Part shown: piece after piece, positions 46,723 to 53,753 of the stretch
Layout of the letters: each line of letters opens with the position of its first letter
Numbering within the stretch: position 1 is the stretch's first letter
Assembly (NCBI GenBank): GCA_038206395.1
Contig: JBBRAX010000018.1
Coordinates: 1-64,000, forward strand
DNA length: 64,000 bases
Reading direction: 5' to 3'
Origin: JAGSPQ01 sp038206395
Lineage (GTDB): Bacteria > Myxococcota > Myxococcia > Myxococcales > Myxococcaceae
Notes under the pieces: model-generated
Database searches by the model: none
What the model saw: only the letters and a program-made list of their open reading frames with translations
Told to the model about the DNA's origin: nothing
Program-made: the position numbers and the translations under genes

Positions 46723-47406
46723 TCAGCGAACGTGGGCGTAGAGGCGGGCGAGCGCTTCGGGCGCGGCGCCCAGCCGATAGAGCGCCGGGAAGACGTTGAC
46801 CATGACGGTGAAGAAGATGGGGCGCGCGATGAAGCGCCGCCCTGAGACGGTGACTCGAGCCGGCACCCGGGCCAACGTCCCGCGACGGCGCAACCGAATC
46901 GACAGCTCGAGGTCTTCCATCAGCGGCTGGTCGGGGAAGCCACCGACTGCCTCGAAGTCAGCCCGCCGCACGAACGGCGCCTGGTCTCCATAGGGCAACC
47001 CGGTGTACCGGCTGCGCAGGTCAGCCAGGTGGAGCAGCGGCCCCAACCAGGTCGGTCGGTCTGCGACGGTCCAGGTCCTGAACGCGCCGCCCACCGCCCG
47101 CGCGTCAACGAGCGCGGCCTCAACCCGGGCTGCAGCGTCAGCGGGCAGCCGGACGTCCGCATGCAGGAAGAGCAGCACGTCGCCGCTGGCGAGCTTCGCG
47201 CCCGCGTTCAGCTGCGCCGCGCGCCCCCTGGGCGCCGCCAGGGTGCGCACGTTCGGCAGCCGAGGGATGCGCTGCAGCGTTTCGTCGGTGCTGCCCCCGT
47301 CGGAGATCACCACCTCGTGCACCCCGGCGAGGCCCGCGGTTCGGCGAACTTGCTCGCCGATCAGCTGCGCCTCATTGAGGGTCGGGATGATGACAGACAG
47401 GCGCAC
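46723..47406 (-). CDS. TIGR04283-type glycosyltransferase (rSAM/selenodomain-associated transferase 2; arsenosugar type)
   Basis: 227 residues, GTG start. GT2 features: LSVIIPTLNEAQLIGEQV, EVVISDGGSTDETLQ near 30, RGRAAQLNAGAKLASGDVLLFLHADVRLP near 60-88, then GGAFRTWTVADRPTWLGPLLHLADLRSRYTGLPYGDQAPFVRRADFEAVGGFPDQPLMEDLELSIRLRRRGTL. GLPYGDQ and MEDLELSIRLRRRG are the hallmarks of TIGR04283. The family was named for its neighbourhood with radical SAM/selenodomain proteins and is now annotated as arsenosugar biosynthesis. Paired with the TIGR04282-like gene 6 bp upstream. Confidence 0.85.
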   Translation of the reverse strand: MRLSVIIPTLNEAQLIGEQVRRTAGLAGVHEVVISDGGSTDETLQRIPRLPNVRTLAAPRGRAAQLNAGAKLASGDVLLFLHADVRLPADAAARVEAALVDARAVGGAFRTWTVADRPTWLGPLLHLADLRSRYTGLPYGDQAPFVRRADFEAVGGFPDQPLMEDLELSIRLRRRGTLARVPARVTVSGRRFIARPIFFTVMVNVFPALYRLGAAPEALARLYAHVR

Positions 47407-47412
47407 GGGCGA

Positions 47413-48069
47413 TCACCGTAGCCCGAGCGCCGCCAGGGCCTCGGCAGTTCGGGGCGCGGAAAGCTCGCCAGCCCCGAGCGCCCGCGCCAGGCGCTCGAGG
47501 TCCGCAGCCTCGTCGACATCGAACCACCGCTGAACCGTTGCCACCGAGAACCCGCGGCTCGCCAGGCGGTCGCGCGTTGCGTCGAAGGTGGTCGGCGAGC
47601 TCCACGGGAGGCCGTCGAGCAGGCCCAACTCGGTACGGCGAAGGCCCAGCAGGTAGTACCCACCATCCTCGGCGGGACCCAGCACGGCGTCGTGGTCGAC
47701 GAGCGCTGCGCGCGCGGCCTCGAACACTGACCTCGGCAGGCCCGGGCTGTCTGAACCAATCGCCAGCACAAACGGAGCGCTCGCCAGCGCGCGCGCGGCG
47801 ATTCGCGCCTGCCGTGCGCCCAGGTCTCCTTCGCCCTGCAGCCACACCTCGACCTGCGCGAGCCCGAAGAGCGAGAGATCATGGGTCGTCGAGGCGAGGA
47901 CGCGGCGCGCCCACGAAAGCTCTCCGACCGCGCGCCAGGTATCGTCGAAGAATGCGCGCGCCAGCATCGCCGCCGACGCGGCCCCCACCGAAGAGGCCAG
48001 ACGGGTCTTCACCTCGCCGGGCCGCGGCGGCTTCGCGAAGACAGCGATGACCCCGGGGTGTTCCTGCAT
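47413..48069 (-). CDS. TIGR04282-type DUF2064 transferase (rSAM/selenodomain-associated transferase 1; arsenosugar type)
   Basis: 218 residues from ATG 48069, with GGAGG six bases upstream; ATG 48081 and TTG 48114 are alternatives. CofC-like nucleotidyltransferase fold: VIAVFAKPPRPGEVKTRLASSVG near residues 6-28, FVLAIGSDSPGLPRSVFEAA near 115, DHDAVLGPAEDGGYYLLGLRRT near 138, then PWSSPTTFDATRDRL and RWFDVDEAADLERL. These are the DUF2064/TIGR04282 signatures. Presumed to activate or transfer a sugar-nucleotide-like group; activity unproven. First gene of the seven-gene operon, with an ECF-type promoter 13 nt upstream. Confidence 0.85.
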   Translation of the reverse strand: MQEHPGVIAVFAKPPRPGEVKTRLASSVGAASAAMLARAFFDDTWRAVGELSWARRVLASTTHDLSLFGLAQVEVWLQGEGDLGARQARIAARALASAPFVLAIGSDSPGLPRSVFEAARAALVDHDAVLGPAEDGGYYLLGLRRTELGLLDGLPWSSPTTFDATRDRLASRGFSVATVQRWFDVDEAADLERLARALGAGELSAPRTAEALAALGLR

Positions 48070-48082
48070 GGCGCCCTCCATC

Positions 48083-48108
48083 GTCTTCGAACCCAGGCTT
48101 TGGTTACA
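48083..48108 (-). promoter_or_regulatory. ECF-type promoter site 5 (TIGR04282 operon)
   Basis: Minus-strand TGTAAC (48108-48103), 16 nt, AGAC (48086-48083), 13 nt to ATG 48069. It faces away from the sigma factor gene that starts at 48143. Confidence 0.75.
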
Positions 48109-48142
48109 CTTCAAGTTGGGCCACGCGTGTTAGGTGCGTGCG

Positions 48143-48745
48143 ATGGCCGGTGAAGACGAGCTCGTCGAACAGCTCCTCGCCAGGGACGAGAGCGCGTTTG
48201 TTGCGCTCGTCGAGCGACACCACGACGGGCTGAAGCGGGTCGCCCTCACCTTCGTTCGTTCGCCGTCGATTGCAGAAGAGGTCGCACAGGAGACGTGGCG
48301 CGCGTTCCTCGAGGGGCTCAAGACCTTCGAGAGACGGTCCTCGGTGAAGACCTTCCTGTACCGGATTCTCGCGAACATCGCGCGCACCCGAGCGGTCCGC
48401 GAGCAGCGCACCAGCAACGAGTCGGAGCTCGAGTCGGAAGGTGACGACTCGCCGCTGGGCGATCGCTTCGGAGAGGCAGGCAATTGGCTCGCGCCACTGA
48501 CGGCGTGGTCGGCCCAGACGGCGGACGCCATCCTCGAGAGGAAACAGGCGATGGCGCACCTTCAGCGGGCGCTCGAGCACCTGCCCGAGCGCCAGCGCGC
48601 TGTCGTTCAGCTTCGGGACGTCGAGGGGCTGTCGTCCGAAGAGGTCTGTGCGGTGCTCGACCTGAGCGAAGTGCACCAGCGCGTGCTTCTTCACCGCGCC
48701 CGCACGAAGCTCCGTGCCGCGCTGGAGGATCACTTCGGTCGGTGA
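48143..48745 (+). CDS. ECF-family RNA polymerase sigma factor
   Basis: 200 residues from ATG 48143; a GTG at 48134 is the alternative. Region sigma2: DESAFVALVERHHDGLKRVALTFVRSPSIAEEVAQETWRAFLEGLKTFERRSSVKTFLYRILANIARTR (about 15-85). A linker with EGDDSPLGDRF follows. Region sigma4: LQRALEHLPERQRAVVQLRDVEGLSSEEVCAVLDLSEVHQRVLLHRARTKLRAALE (about 140-195). The 30-residue acidic linker between them is usual. The seven motif copies around it make it the obvious candidate to read them; none of the copies lies upstream of its own start, so it may be transcribed differently. Confidence 0.92.
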   Translation: MAGEDELVEQLLARDESAFVALVERHHDGLKRVALTFVRSPSIAEEVAQETWRAFLEGLKTFERRSSVKTFLYRILANIARTRAVREQRTSNESELESEGDDSPLGDRFGEAGNWLAPLTAWSAQTADAILERKQAMAHLQRALEHLPERQRAVVQLRDVEGLSSEEVCAVLDLSEVHQRVLLHRARTKLRAALEDHFGR

Positions 48746-48752
48746 GCCATGC

Positions 48753-48778
48753 TGTAACGAAAGGCCGTCTGGGGCGAC
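48753..48778 (+). promoter_or_regulatory. ECF-type promoter site 6 (105-residue protein)
   Basis: TGTAAC (48753-48758), 16 nt, CGAC (48775-48778), 9 nt to ATG 48788. The last element is CGAC rather than AGAC. Confidence 0.7.
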
Positions 48779-48787
48779 AGAGAAGCC

Positions 48788-49105
48788 ATGCACCCCGAGG
48801 TCCGCGCCTACTTCGAAGTCGAGCGGGTCGTTCGCCGTCGGCGCGTCGTGCTCCAGGGCCTGGCGGTCTTTCCGGGGCTGGTCGCCGCGGTGGAGCTCCG
48901 CGCACTGACCCATTTTGCCCTTGGCCCGGGGTTCGAGGGCCACGTGCCGGTGATCGCAGCGGTGGCGATGATGCGCGCGTGGCTCTCGAGGTGGGCCGCT
49001 GGCCCGGGGCTCCAGCTGGCAGCGCAGATTGCTGCTCGTCACGGAAGTCCCTTCTGCGGCGCTGCGCGAGGCGGTTCGCGCACGGTAGGAAGCACAGCTT
49101 GGTAG
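48788..49105 (+). CDS. Small protein of unknown function next to the sigma factor
   Basis: 105 residues, no recognised family. A basic N-terminal part (FEVERVVRRRRVVLQGLAVF) runs into a hydrophobic region (about residues 23-65, including GHVPVIAAVAMMRAWLSRWA), so a membrane-associated protein is likely. The tail RHGSPFCGAARGGSRTVGSTAW is polar. The well-placed promoter 9 nt before the ATG, and its position between the sigma and zinc-finger genes, support its being real and regulated with them. Confidence 0.55.
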   Translation: MHPEVRAYFEVERVVRRRRVVLQGLAVFPGLVAAVELRALTHFALGPGFEGHVPVIAAVAMMRAWLSRWAAGPGLQLAAQIAARHGSPFCGAARGGSRTVGSTAW

Positions 49106-49106
49106 C

Positions 49107-49132
49107 TGTAACGTCTGGCGCAGTCGAGAGAC
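49107..49132 (+). promoter_or_regulatory. ECF-type promoter site 7 (zinc-finger protein)
   Basis: TGTAAC (49107-49112), 16 nt, AGAC (49129-49132). Distance to the chosen ATG (49171) is 38 nt; an in-frame ATG at 49135 is only 2 nt away. Confidence 0.65.
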
Positions 49133-49170
49133 CAATGCGGGAGCGCTGTCGAGGCTCGAGAAGGTACGTG

Positions 49171-49419
49171 ATGCTGAGCTGCCGAGAAATTACCGAGCTG
49201 GCGACGGCGTACGCCGAGGGCGCGCTCCCATTCAGGGACAGGGTCCGGTTCCTGATGCACCTGTCAATGTGCAGCAACTGTCGCCGGTACGTGAAGCAGC
49301 TGCGCCTCACCGTCGATGCCGTCGGCCGCGTCGCACAGCCCGTGCTGAAACCAACGCCCGAAGCGACAGAGGCGCTGCTGCGAACCTTCCGAAACTGGAA
49401 GAAGGACTCCAACGCTTAG
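49171..49419 (+). CDS. Putative zinc-finger (zf-HC2) anti-sigma factor
   Basis: 82 residues from ATG 49171, with GAAGG upstream; ATG 49135 is an alternative. It begins MLSCREITELATAYAEGALPFRDRVRFLMHLSMCSNCRRYVKQL: a Cys at position 4 followed by H-x3-C-x2-C (HLSMCSNC), the zf-HC2/ZAS pattern of anti-sigma factors. No TM helix follows, so it would be a soluble redox- or metal-sensitive anti-sigma. The sigma gene lies about 430 bp upstream, separated by the 105-residue gene. The last 40 residues are unremarkable. Confidence 0.82.
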   Translation: MLSCREITELATAYAEGALPFRDRVRFLMHLSMCSNCRRYVKQLRLTVDAVGRVAQPVLKPTPEATEALLRTFRNWKKDSNA

Positions 49420-49425
49420 GGTGGC

Positions 49426-49443
49426 GCCCGGAAGGTGCCGGGC
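49426..49443 (+). terminator. Possible terminator hairpin
   Basis: GCCCGG (49426-49431), 6-nt loop, CCGGGC (49438-49443), followed by TTCAGTTGT, 7 bp after the zf-HC2 stop. The U-tract is poor. Confidence 0.4.
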
Positions 49444-49451
49444 TTCAGTTG

Positions 49452-49533
49452 TGGGCAAGAAGGGACTCGAACCCTTACGTCTTTCGACACGAGCTCCTAA
49501 GGCTCGCGCGTCTACCAATTTCGCCACCTGCCC
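49452..49533 (-). tRNA. tRNA-Leu (UAG)
   Basis: Minus strand, 82 nt without encoded CCA. Acceptor GGGCAGG pairs with CTTGCCC; the D-arm region contains GGTAGACGC; the anticodon stem CGAGC/GCTCG encloses CTTAGGA, anticodon TAG; a class II variable arm follows, and the T-arm is AAGGGTTCGAGTCCCTT. It reads CUA and related leucine codons. Confidence 0.95.
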
Positions 49534-49609
49534 CTGAAGCAACCTTACCCGGGAGTCCGCTGGGAAACGCCGTTGGTTCTGCGCGGCGGGTGTGCTCATA
49601 AACCGACCC

Positions 49610-51166
49610 ATGTCCTGGGTCACCGTGTTGCTGCTGCTGTTCGCGATCTCCACCGGGGTGGCGCTGATCGCCCGCCGAATCAAGGCGCCGTACACCGTGG
49701 CGCTCGTCTTCGCGGGGATCTTCATCGGCTCGTCCCACGCGTTCGAGCCGCCGCACCTCACCAAAGAGCTTCTTTACTCGCTGTTTCTTCCCGGGCTGGT
49801 GTTCGAGGCCGCCTTCCACCTCGACGCGGCGAGCTTCTTTCGAAACAAGTGGGCCATCGTCTCGCTCGCGTTGCCCGGCGTCGCGGCGTCGATGTTGATC
49901 ACCGCGACAGTGCTCGCGCCGGGCGCGGCTGCCCTCGGGTTCGCCGCGCTCACCTTTGGCCCCGCGCTGCTCTTCGCCGGGTTGATCGCCGCGACTGACC
50001 CGATTGCCGTGGTCGCCCTGTTCAAGAGCCTCGGCGCTCCCAAGCGCCTCGGGGTGCTGGTCGAAGGCGAGAGCCTGCTCAATGACGGCACGGCCGTCGT
50101 CTTCTTCACCATGGTGTCGACGTCGCTCTTCGGCGGCGAGGTCACCGCGATTGGCGGCGTGATCGAGTTCGTGAAGGTCGTCGGCATGGGCGCGTTGATC
50201 GGCGCCGCGCTCGGGCTGGCCGTGTCTGCGGTGATTGCCCGTGTCGACGCGGCGATGATCGAGATCACCCTCACCACGATCGCCGCCTATGGCGCCTTCG
50301 AGGCCGCCGAGCACTTTCACTTCTCGGGCGTCATCGCCACCGTCGTGTCGGGGATGATCCTCGGGAACTACGCCCGCCAGAAGGGCATGAGCCCCACGAC
50401 CCGTGTCGCGGTCGAGACCTTCTGGGAATACGTCGCCTTTGCGCTCAACTCACTCGTCTTCCTGTTGATTGGCTTTGAGGTTCACCTCGAAGCGCTGCTG
50501 GCCTCGTGGCCCATCATCGTCCTCGCCTACCTCGCCGTGACGCTGGGCCGGACGCTGGTCGTCGGGCTCGTCACCGCTGCCCTGAGCCGGACCCGCGAGA
50601 AGATCTCTTTCAGGTGGAGCCTCGTGCTCGTCTGGGGTGGCCTGCGTGGCGCCTTGTCGATGGTGCTCGTGCTCGCCCTGCCTTCAGACTTCGCCCAGCG
50701 CGAGCTGCTGGTCACGATGACGTTCGGCGTCGTGCTGCTGTCCCTCGTCGGGCAGGGCCTCACGATGGGTCCCCTGCTGCGCGCGCTCAAGGTCATCGAC
50801 GCCAACGCAAAGAGGCATGGCTACGAACGGCTGCGCGGCGGCCTGCGGGCTTCGCGCGCCGCGCTCGAGGCGTTGCAGAAGCTGCTCGATCGGGGTGTCG
50901 TTCATGCGTCGGTCGGGGCGGCGCTGAAGAAGGACTACGAAGCTTCGGCACACGCCGCCGAAGAGGCCATCGCCGGCCTTCACCTCGACTCCACCGAGCT
51001 CGAGCAGGAAGAACGCTTGTCGACCCAGAGATCGCTGCTCGCCGTCGAGAAGGCCGCTGTGCTCGAGGCCCAGCGCGATGGGCTGCTTGCCGAGCACGCC
51101 TTTTCAGAATTGATGGCCGACATCGACGCAAGAACCGTCGAGCTCGACGGCGCCGGGCACGACTGA
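49610..51166 (+). CDS. CPA1-family Na+(K+)/H+ antiporter
   Basis: 518 residues from ATG 49610; GTG 49592 adds six residues. About twelve TM helices. CPA1 motif ATDPIAVVALFKSLGAPKRLGVLVEGESLLNDGTAVVFF contains the ion-binding Asp of TDP and the ND pair (near residues 125-165). WGGLRGALSMVLVLALP near 345 is the conserved Arg-containing motif. The C-terminal 120 residues are a charged cytoplasmic coiled region. Exchanges cytoplasmic Na+ or K+ for protons at the inner membrane. Confidence 0.92.
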   Translation: MSWVTVLLLLFAISTGVALIARRIKAPYTVALVFAGIFIGSSHAFEPPHLTKELLYSLFLPGLVFEAAFHLDAASFFRNKWAIVSLALPGVAASMLITATVLAPGAAALGFAALTFGPALLFAGLIAATDPIAVVALFKSLGAPKRLGVLVEGESLLNDGTAVVFFTMVSTSLFGGEVTAIGGVIEFVKVVGMGALIGAALGLAVSAVIARVDAAMIEITLTTIAAYGAFEAAEHFHFSGVIATVVSGMILGNYARQKGMSPTTRVAVETFWEYVAFALNSLVFLLIGFEVHLEALLASWPIIVLAYLAVTLGRTLVVGLVTAALSRTREKISFRWSLVLVWGGLRGALSMVLVLALPSDFAQRELLVTMTFGVVLLSLVGQGLTMGPLLRALKVIDANAKRHGYERLRGGLRASRAALEALQKLLDRGVVHASVGAALKKDYEASAHAAEEAIAGLHLDSTELEQEERLSTQRSLLAVEKAAVLEAQRDGLLAEHAFSELMADIDARTVELDGAGHD

Positions 51167-51224
51167 AGACACAAACAAGCGCCTCCAGCTGCGGTTTGCG
51201 AGCGGGGCGGACGCGAGCGGATCT

Positions 51225-51797
51225 TCAGCGGCGGTCGAGCGCATCCCACGCATCGAGGATGACCTGCGCTGCCGGCCGCACCGGATAGGTCTCGGCGAGC
51301 GACCGCCAACGAATCTCGCCGCTCTGGGCAATGATGAAGATGGCCGGCCAGGCGATGTCGTTCTCGGCGTCGTAGACGCCGAAGGCGCGGGTCACGCTGC
51401 GATCGACGTCCAAGCCCAGCGGGAAGGGAAGCGTGAGCCGATCGATCAGCGCCTGGCTCTTGTCGAGTGGGTCGACCGAGACGGGCAGCACCCGAAGCCC
51501 GCGGGCCTCGAACTGCAAGAGACTGCTGCGCAGCTCACCGAGCTGCGTGCGGCAATAGGGTCACCAATGGCCCCGGTAGAAGACGAGCACCGTCGCCCTG
51601 TCGTTCGGCCCGGTACGGCTGCCATCGGTGAGGGCCAGCTGCAACTGCGGCGCGGTGGCCCCCACGGCCAGCGCATCGGCCACTGCGGCGGGCGCCTCTT
51701 TTCGAAGCGCCTGCGGCGGCAGGCCCCGGGCCCTGAGCACGGGCGCACAGTGAGCAAGGCTCAAAGCGGCGAGAAGGAAGATGGCTCGGCTGTGCAT
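51225..51797 (-). CDS. Selenocysteine-containing peroxiredoxin-like (AhpC/TSA) protein
   Basis: 190 residues if the in-frame TGA at 51563-51561 is read as selenocysteine. Both halves are in one frame: upstream MHSRAIFLLAALSLAHCAP...ATVLVFYRGHW, then TGA, then PYCRTQLGELRSSLLQFEARGLRVLPVSVD...WPAIFIIAQSGEIRWRSL. The canonical motif is YRGxWCPYCRxQL; the TGA replaces its first Cys, giving a U-P-Y-C active site. A SECIS-type hairpin follows the TGA. N-terminal signal or lipobox-like sequence (LAHC) places it outside the cytoplasm. Expected to reduce peroxides or disulfides. A conventional caller would split it into two ORFs of 78 and 97 residues. Confidence 0.88.
51529..51547 (-). other. SECIS-type hairpin
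   Basis: In the mRNA, 13 nt after the TGA: CGCAGCUC (51547-51540), triloop GGU, GAGCUGCG (51536-51529), an 8-bp perfect stem. The apical loop starts with G, 21 nt after the UGA, inside the 16-37-nt window known for bacterial SECIS elements. Confidence 0.85.
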
Positions 51798-51953
51798 GGC
51801 GGGGCCTATTCTCTCAGGCGCGACGAAGCCTGACCAGCTGTTGCTGCTGCAGGTAGACCAGGAGCACCAGCCCAGCAGACCTGGCAGGGATGCAGGAATT
51901 GATTGCTATGACAACTAATAACGCAGACAGTCGAGGCGCAGTCAGACAGAGCC

Positions 51954-53753
51954 ATGATCCGACGCGTCACGCGACTCCTCACCGAGGCTTCAGATGCAGT
52001 TCGGGCCAAGGGCAGGCAGCTGCTGGTCGCGTACGTCCCCTCTGAGTCGCAGTACATTTTTGCGCTGACGCTGGTGATTGGTGCCGTGTGCGGCCTGGTC
52101 GCGGTCGGCTTCCACCTCGCGATCGGGCTGGCCGAGCACCTGCTGATCGATCGCGCGATGCATGCAGTGGGCTGGACGTGGGTGGCGTGGACGGTGGTGA
52201 CCCCTGCGCTGGGGGGCCTGCTGGCGGGCATCGCGCTGGTCTGGCTGCCCGAAGCGCGGGGCTCAGGAATTCCCCAGGTGAAGAAGTCGTTCGCGCTCAA
52301 CCACGGCCACATTCGGTTTCGCGACGCGGTCGGAAAGTTCGCGATCTCGGTCGTGCAGATCGGCTCAGGCGCCTCGCTGGGCCGCGAGGGGCCGACCGTG
52401 TTCCTGACCGCGGGGACGGCGAGCCTTCTTTCTTCCTTCACGCCGCTGCCTCCGAAGAGCAAGCGGCGGCTGATGCCCGTCGGGGTCGCTGCCGGCATCG
52501 CGGCCGCCTTCAACGCCCCCATCGCCGCTGTCACCTTCACGATCGAAGAGATCGTCGGCACGCTGGACCAGACCGTGCTGTCGGGCGTCGTCGTGGCCGC
52601 CGCGGTGGCCGCGGTGATCGAGCGCAGCGTGCTGGGGGTTCACCCGGTCATCGAGGTCGCGCAGGGCTTCAGCCTCGAGCACGCCTCGTCGTTGCCGTTC
52701 TACGCGCTGCTGGGCGTGTGCGCGGCCTTCGTCTCTGTGCTCTTCACTGATTCGATTCTTCAGGTGCGCACGGGCTTCAGGAACCTTCAGTCGGTGCCGC
52801 TGTGGGCGCAGCCGGCCGTCGGTGGCCTCTTCACCGGTTGCCTCGCCGCAGCGGTGCTCTGGTTCATGAAGACCGAAGGTGTGACGGGCGGCGGCTACGA
52901 GACGCTGGGGCGCGCGCTCGCAGGGCGCCTCGCTGTCGACGTGCTGGTCGTGCTCTGCCTTGCCAAGGTGGCCGCCACGGTCGTCTCGTACTCCAGCGGA
53001 GGTGCAGGCGGCATCTTTGCGCCGTCGCTCTTCGTCGGCGCGATGCTGGGCGGTGTCCTGGGCTACCTCGACATGGCGCTGCTCGATCACAATGGCCACG
53101 AGCTCGGCGCGTTTGCGCTGGTCGGCATGGGCGCCGCCTTCGCTGGAATCGTTCGAGCCCCCATCACCTCGGTGTTGATCATCTTCGAGATGACTGGGAG
53201 CTACGGCCTCGTGCTGCCGCTGATGATCGCGAACATGACGTCCTACGGTCTGGCGCGGCACTTCCGGCCGACGCCGCTCTACGACGCGCTGCTTGAGCAA
53301 GACGGGGTGCACCTGCCTTCGCGCACCGACCACCCCCGCTCGGTTGACTCCCTGCTCTCGACCCGCGTAGCGCTGGTGGCGATCAAGGCGGAGCCAGTGC
53401 CGGCCTCGGTGGCGCTGGAGCCCCTGCTGACCCTGCTGGTCGCAGCGAAGGGCGGAGCGTTGCCGCTGGAAGCGTCGGGCACCACCCACGCCCTCTTGCT
53501 GGTCGAAACCGTTCGCGCGCGGCTGCTCGAGGGAAAGGCACTGCTGGCGGCCGACGTCGCGCGGAAGGCACCCGCGATTTCCGCGGCAGCTGATCTGCTG
53601 GAGGCCTTGCGGCTGATGGAGCTGCACCAGATCGACGCGCTGCCCGTCATCGACGCCCCCGACAGCCTCCAGGCGCACGCCGTTCTCACCCGATCAGACG
53701 TCGGGCACTTTCTCTCGAGCCACTACGCCCGCAACAAGCCCACCCCCGCTTGA
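51954..53753 (+). CDS. ClC-type chloride channel/transporter with C-terminal CBS-like region
   Basis: 599 residues. The three ClC filter motifs are present: GSGIPQVKKSFAL near residue 104 (Ser in GSGIP), GREGPTVFL near 145 and GGAGGIFAPSLFVGAML near 355. A glutamate in GREGPT is the gating Glu, so the protein is likely an H+/Cl- exchanger or fast channel. The C-terminal 150 residues (from VHLPSRTDHPRSVDSLL; LEALRLMELHQIDALPVID) look like a regulatory CBS pair. The last 60 bp overlap the convergent MscS gene. Confidence 0.92.
   Translation: MIRRVTRLLTEASDAVRAKGRQLLVAYVPSESQYIFALTLVIGAVCGLVAVGFHLAIGLAEHLLIDRAMHAVGWTWVAWTVVTPALGGLLAGIALVWLPEARGSGIPQVKKSFALNHGHIRFRDAVGKFAISVVQIGSGASLGREGPTVFLTAGTASLLSSFTPLPPKSKRRLMPVGVAAGIAAAFNAPIAAVTFTIEEIVGTLDQTVLSGVVVAAAVAAVIERSVLGVHPVIEVAQGFSLEHASSLPFYALLGVCAAFVSVLFTDSILQVRTGFRNLQSVPLWAQPAVGGLFTGCLAAAVLWFMKTEGVTGGGYETLGRALAGRLAVDVLVVLCLAKVAATVVSYSSGGAGGIFAPSLFVGAMLGGVLGYLDMALLDHNGHELGAFALVGMGAAFAGIVRAPITSVLIIFEMTGSYGLVLPLMIANMTSYGLARHFRPTPLYDALLEQDGVHLPSRTDHPRSVDSLLSTRVALVAIKAEPVPASVALEPLLTLLVAAKGGALPLEASGTTHALLLVETVRARLLEGKALLAADVARKAPAISAAADLLEALRLMELHQIDALPVIDAPDSLQAHAVLTRSDVGHFLSSHYARNKPTPA

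Noticed and set aside
51225..51797. Two separate genes or a pseudogene interrupted by a stop
   Set aside because: The frame and family homology continue exactly across the TGA, the missing residue is the active-site Cys, and a SECIS-like hairpin follows, so recoding is the better reading.
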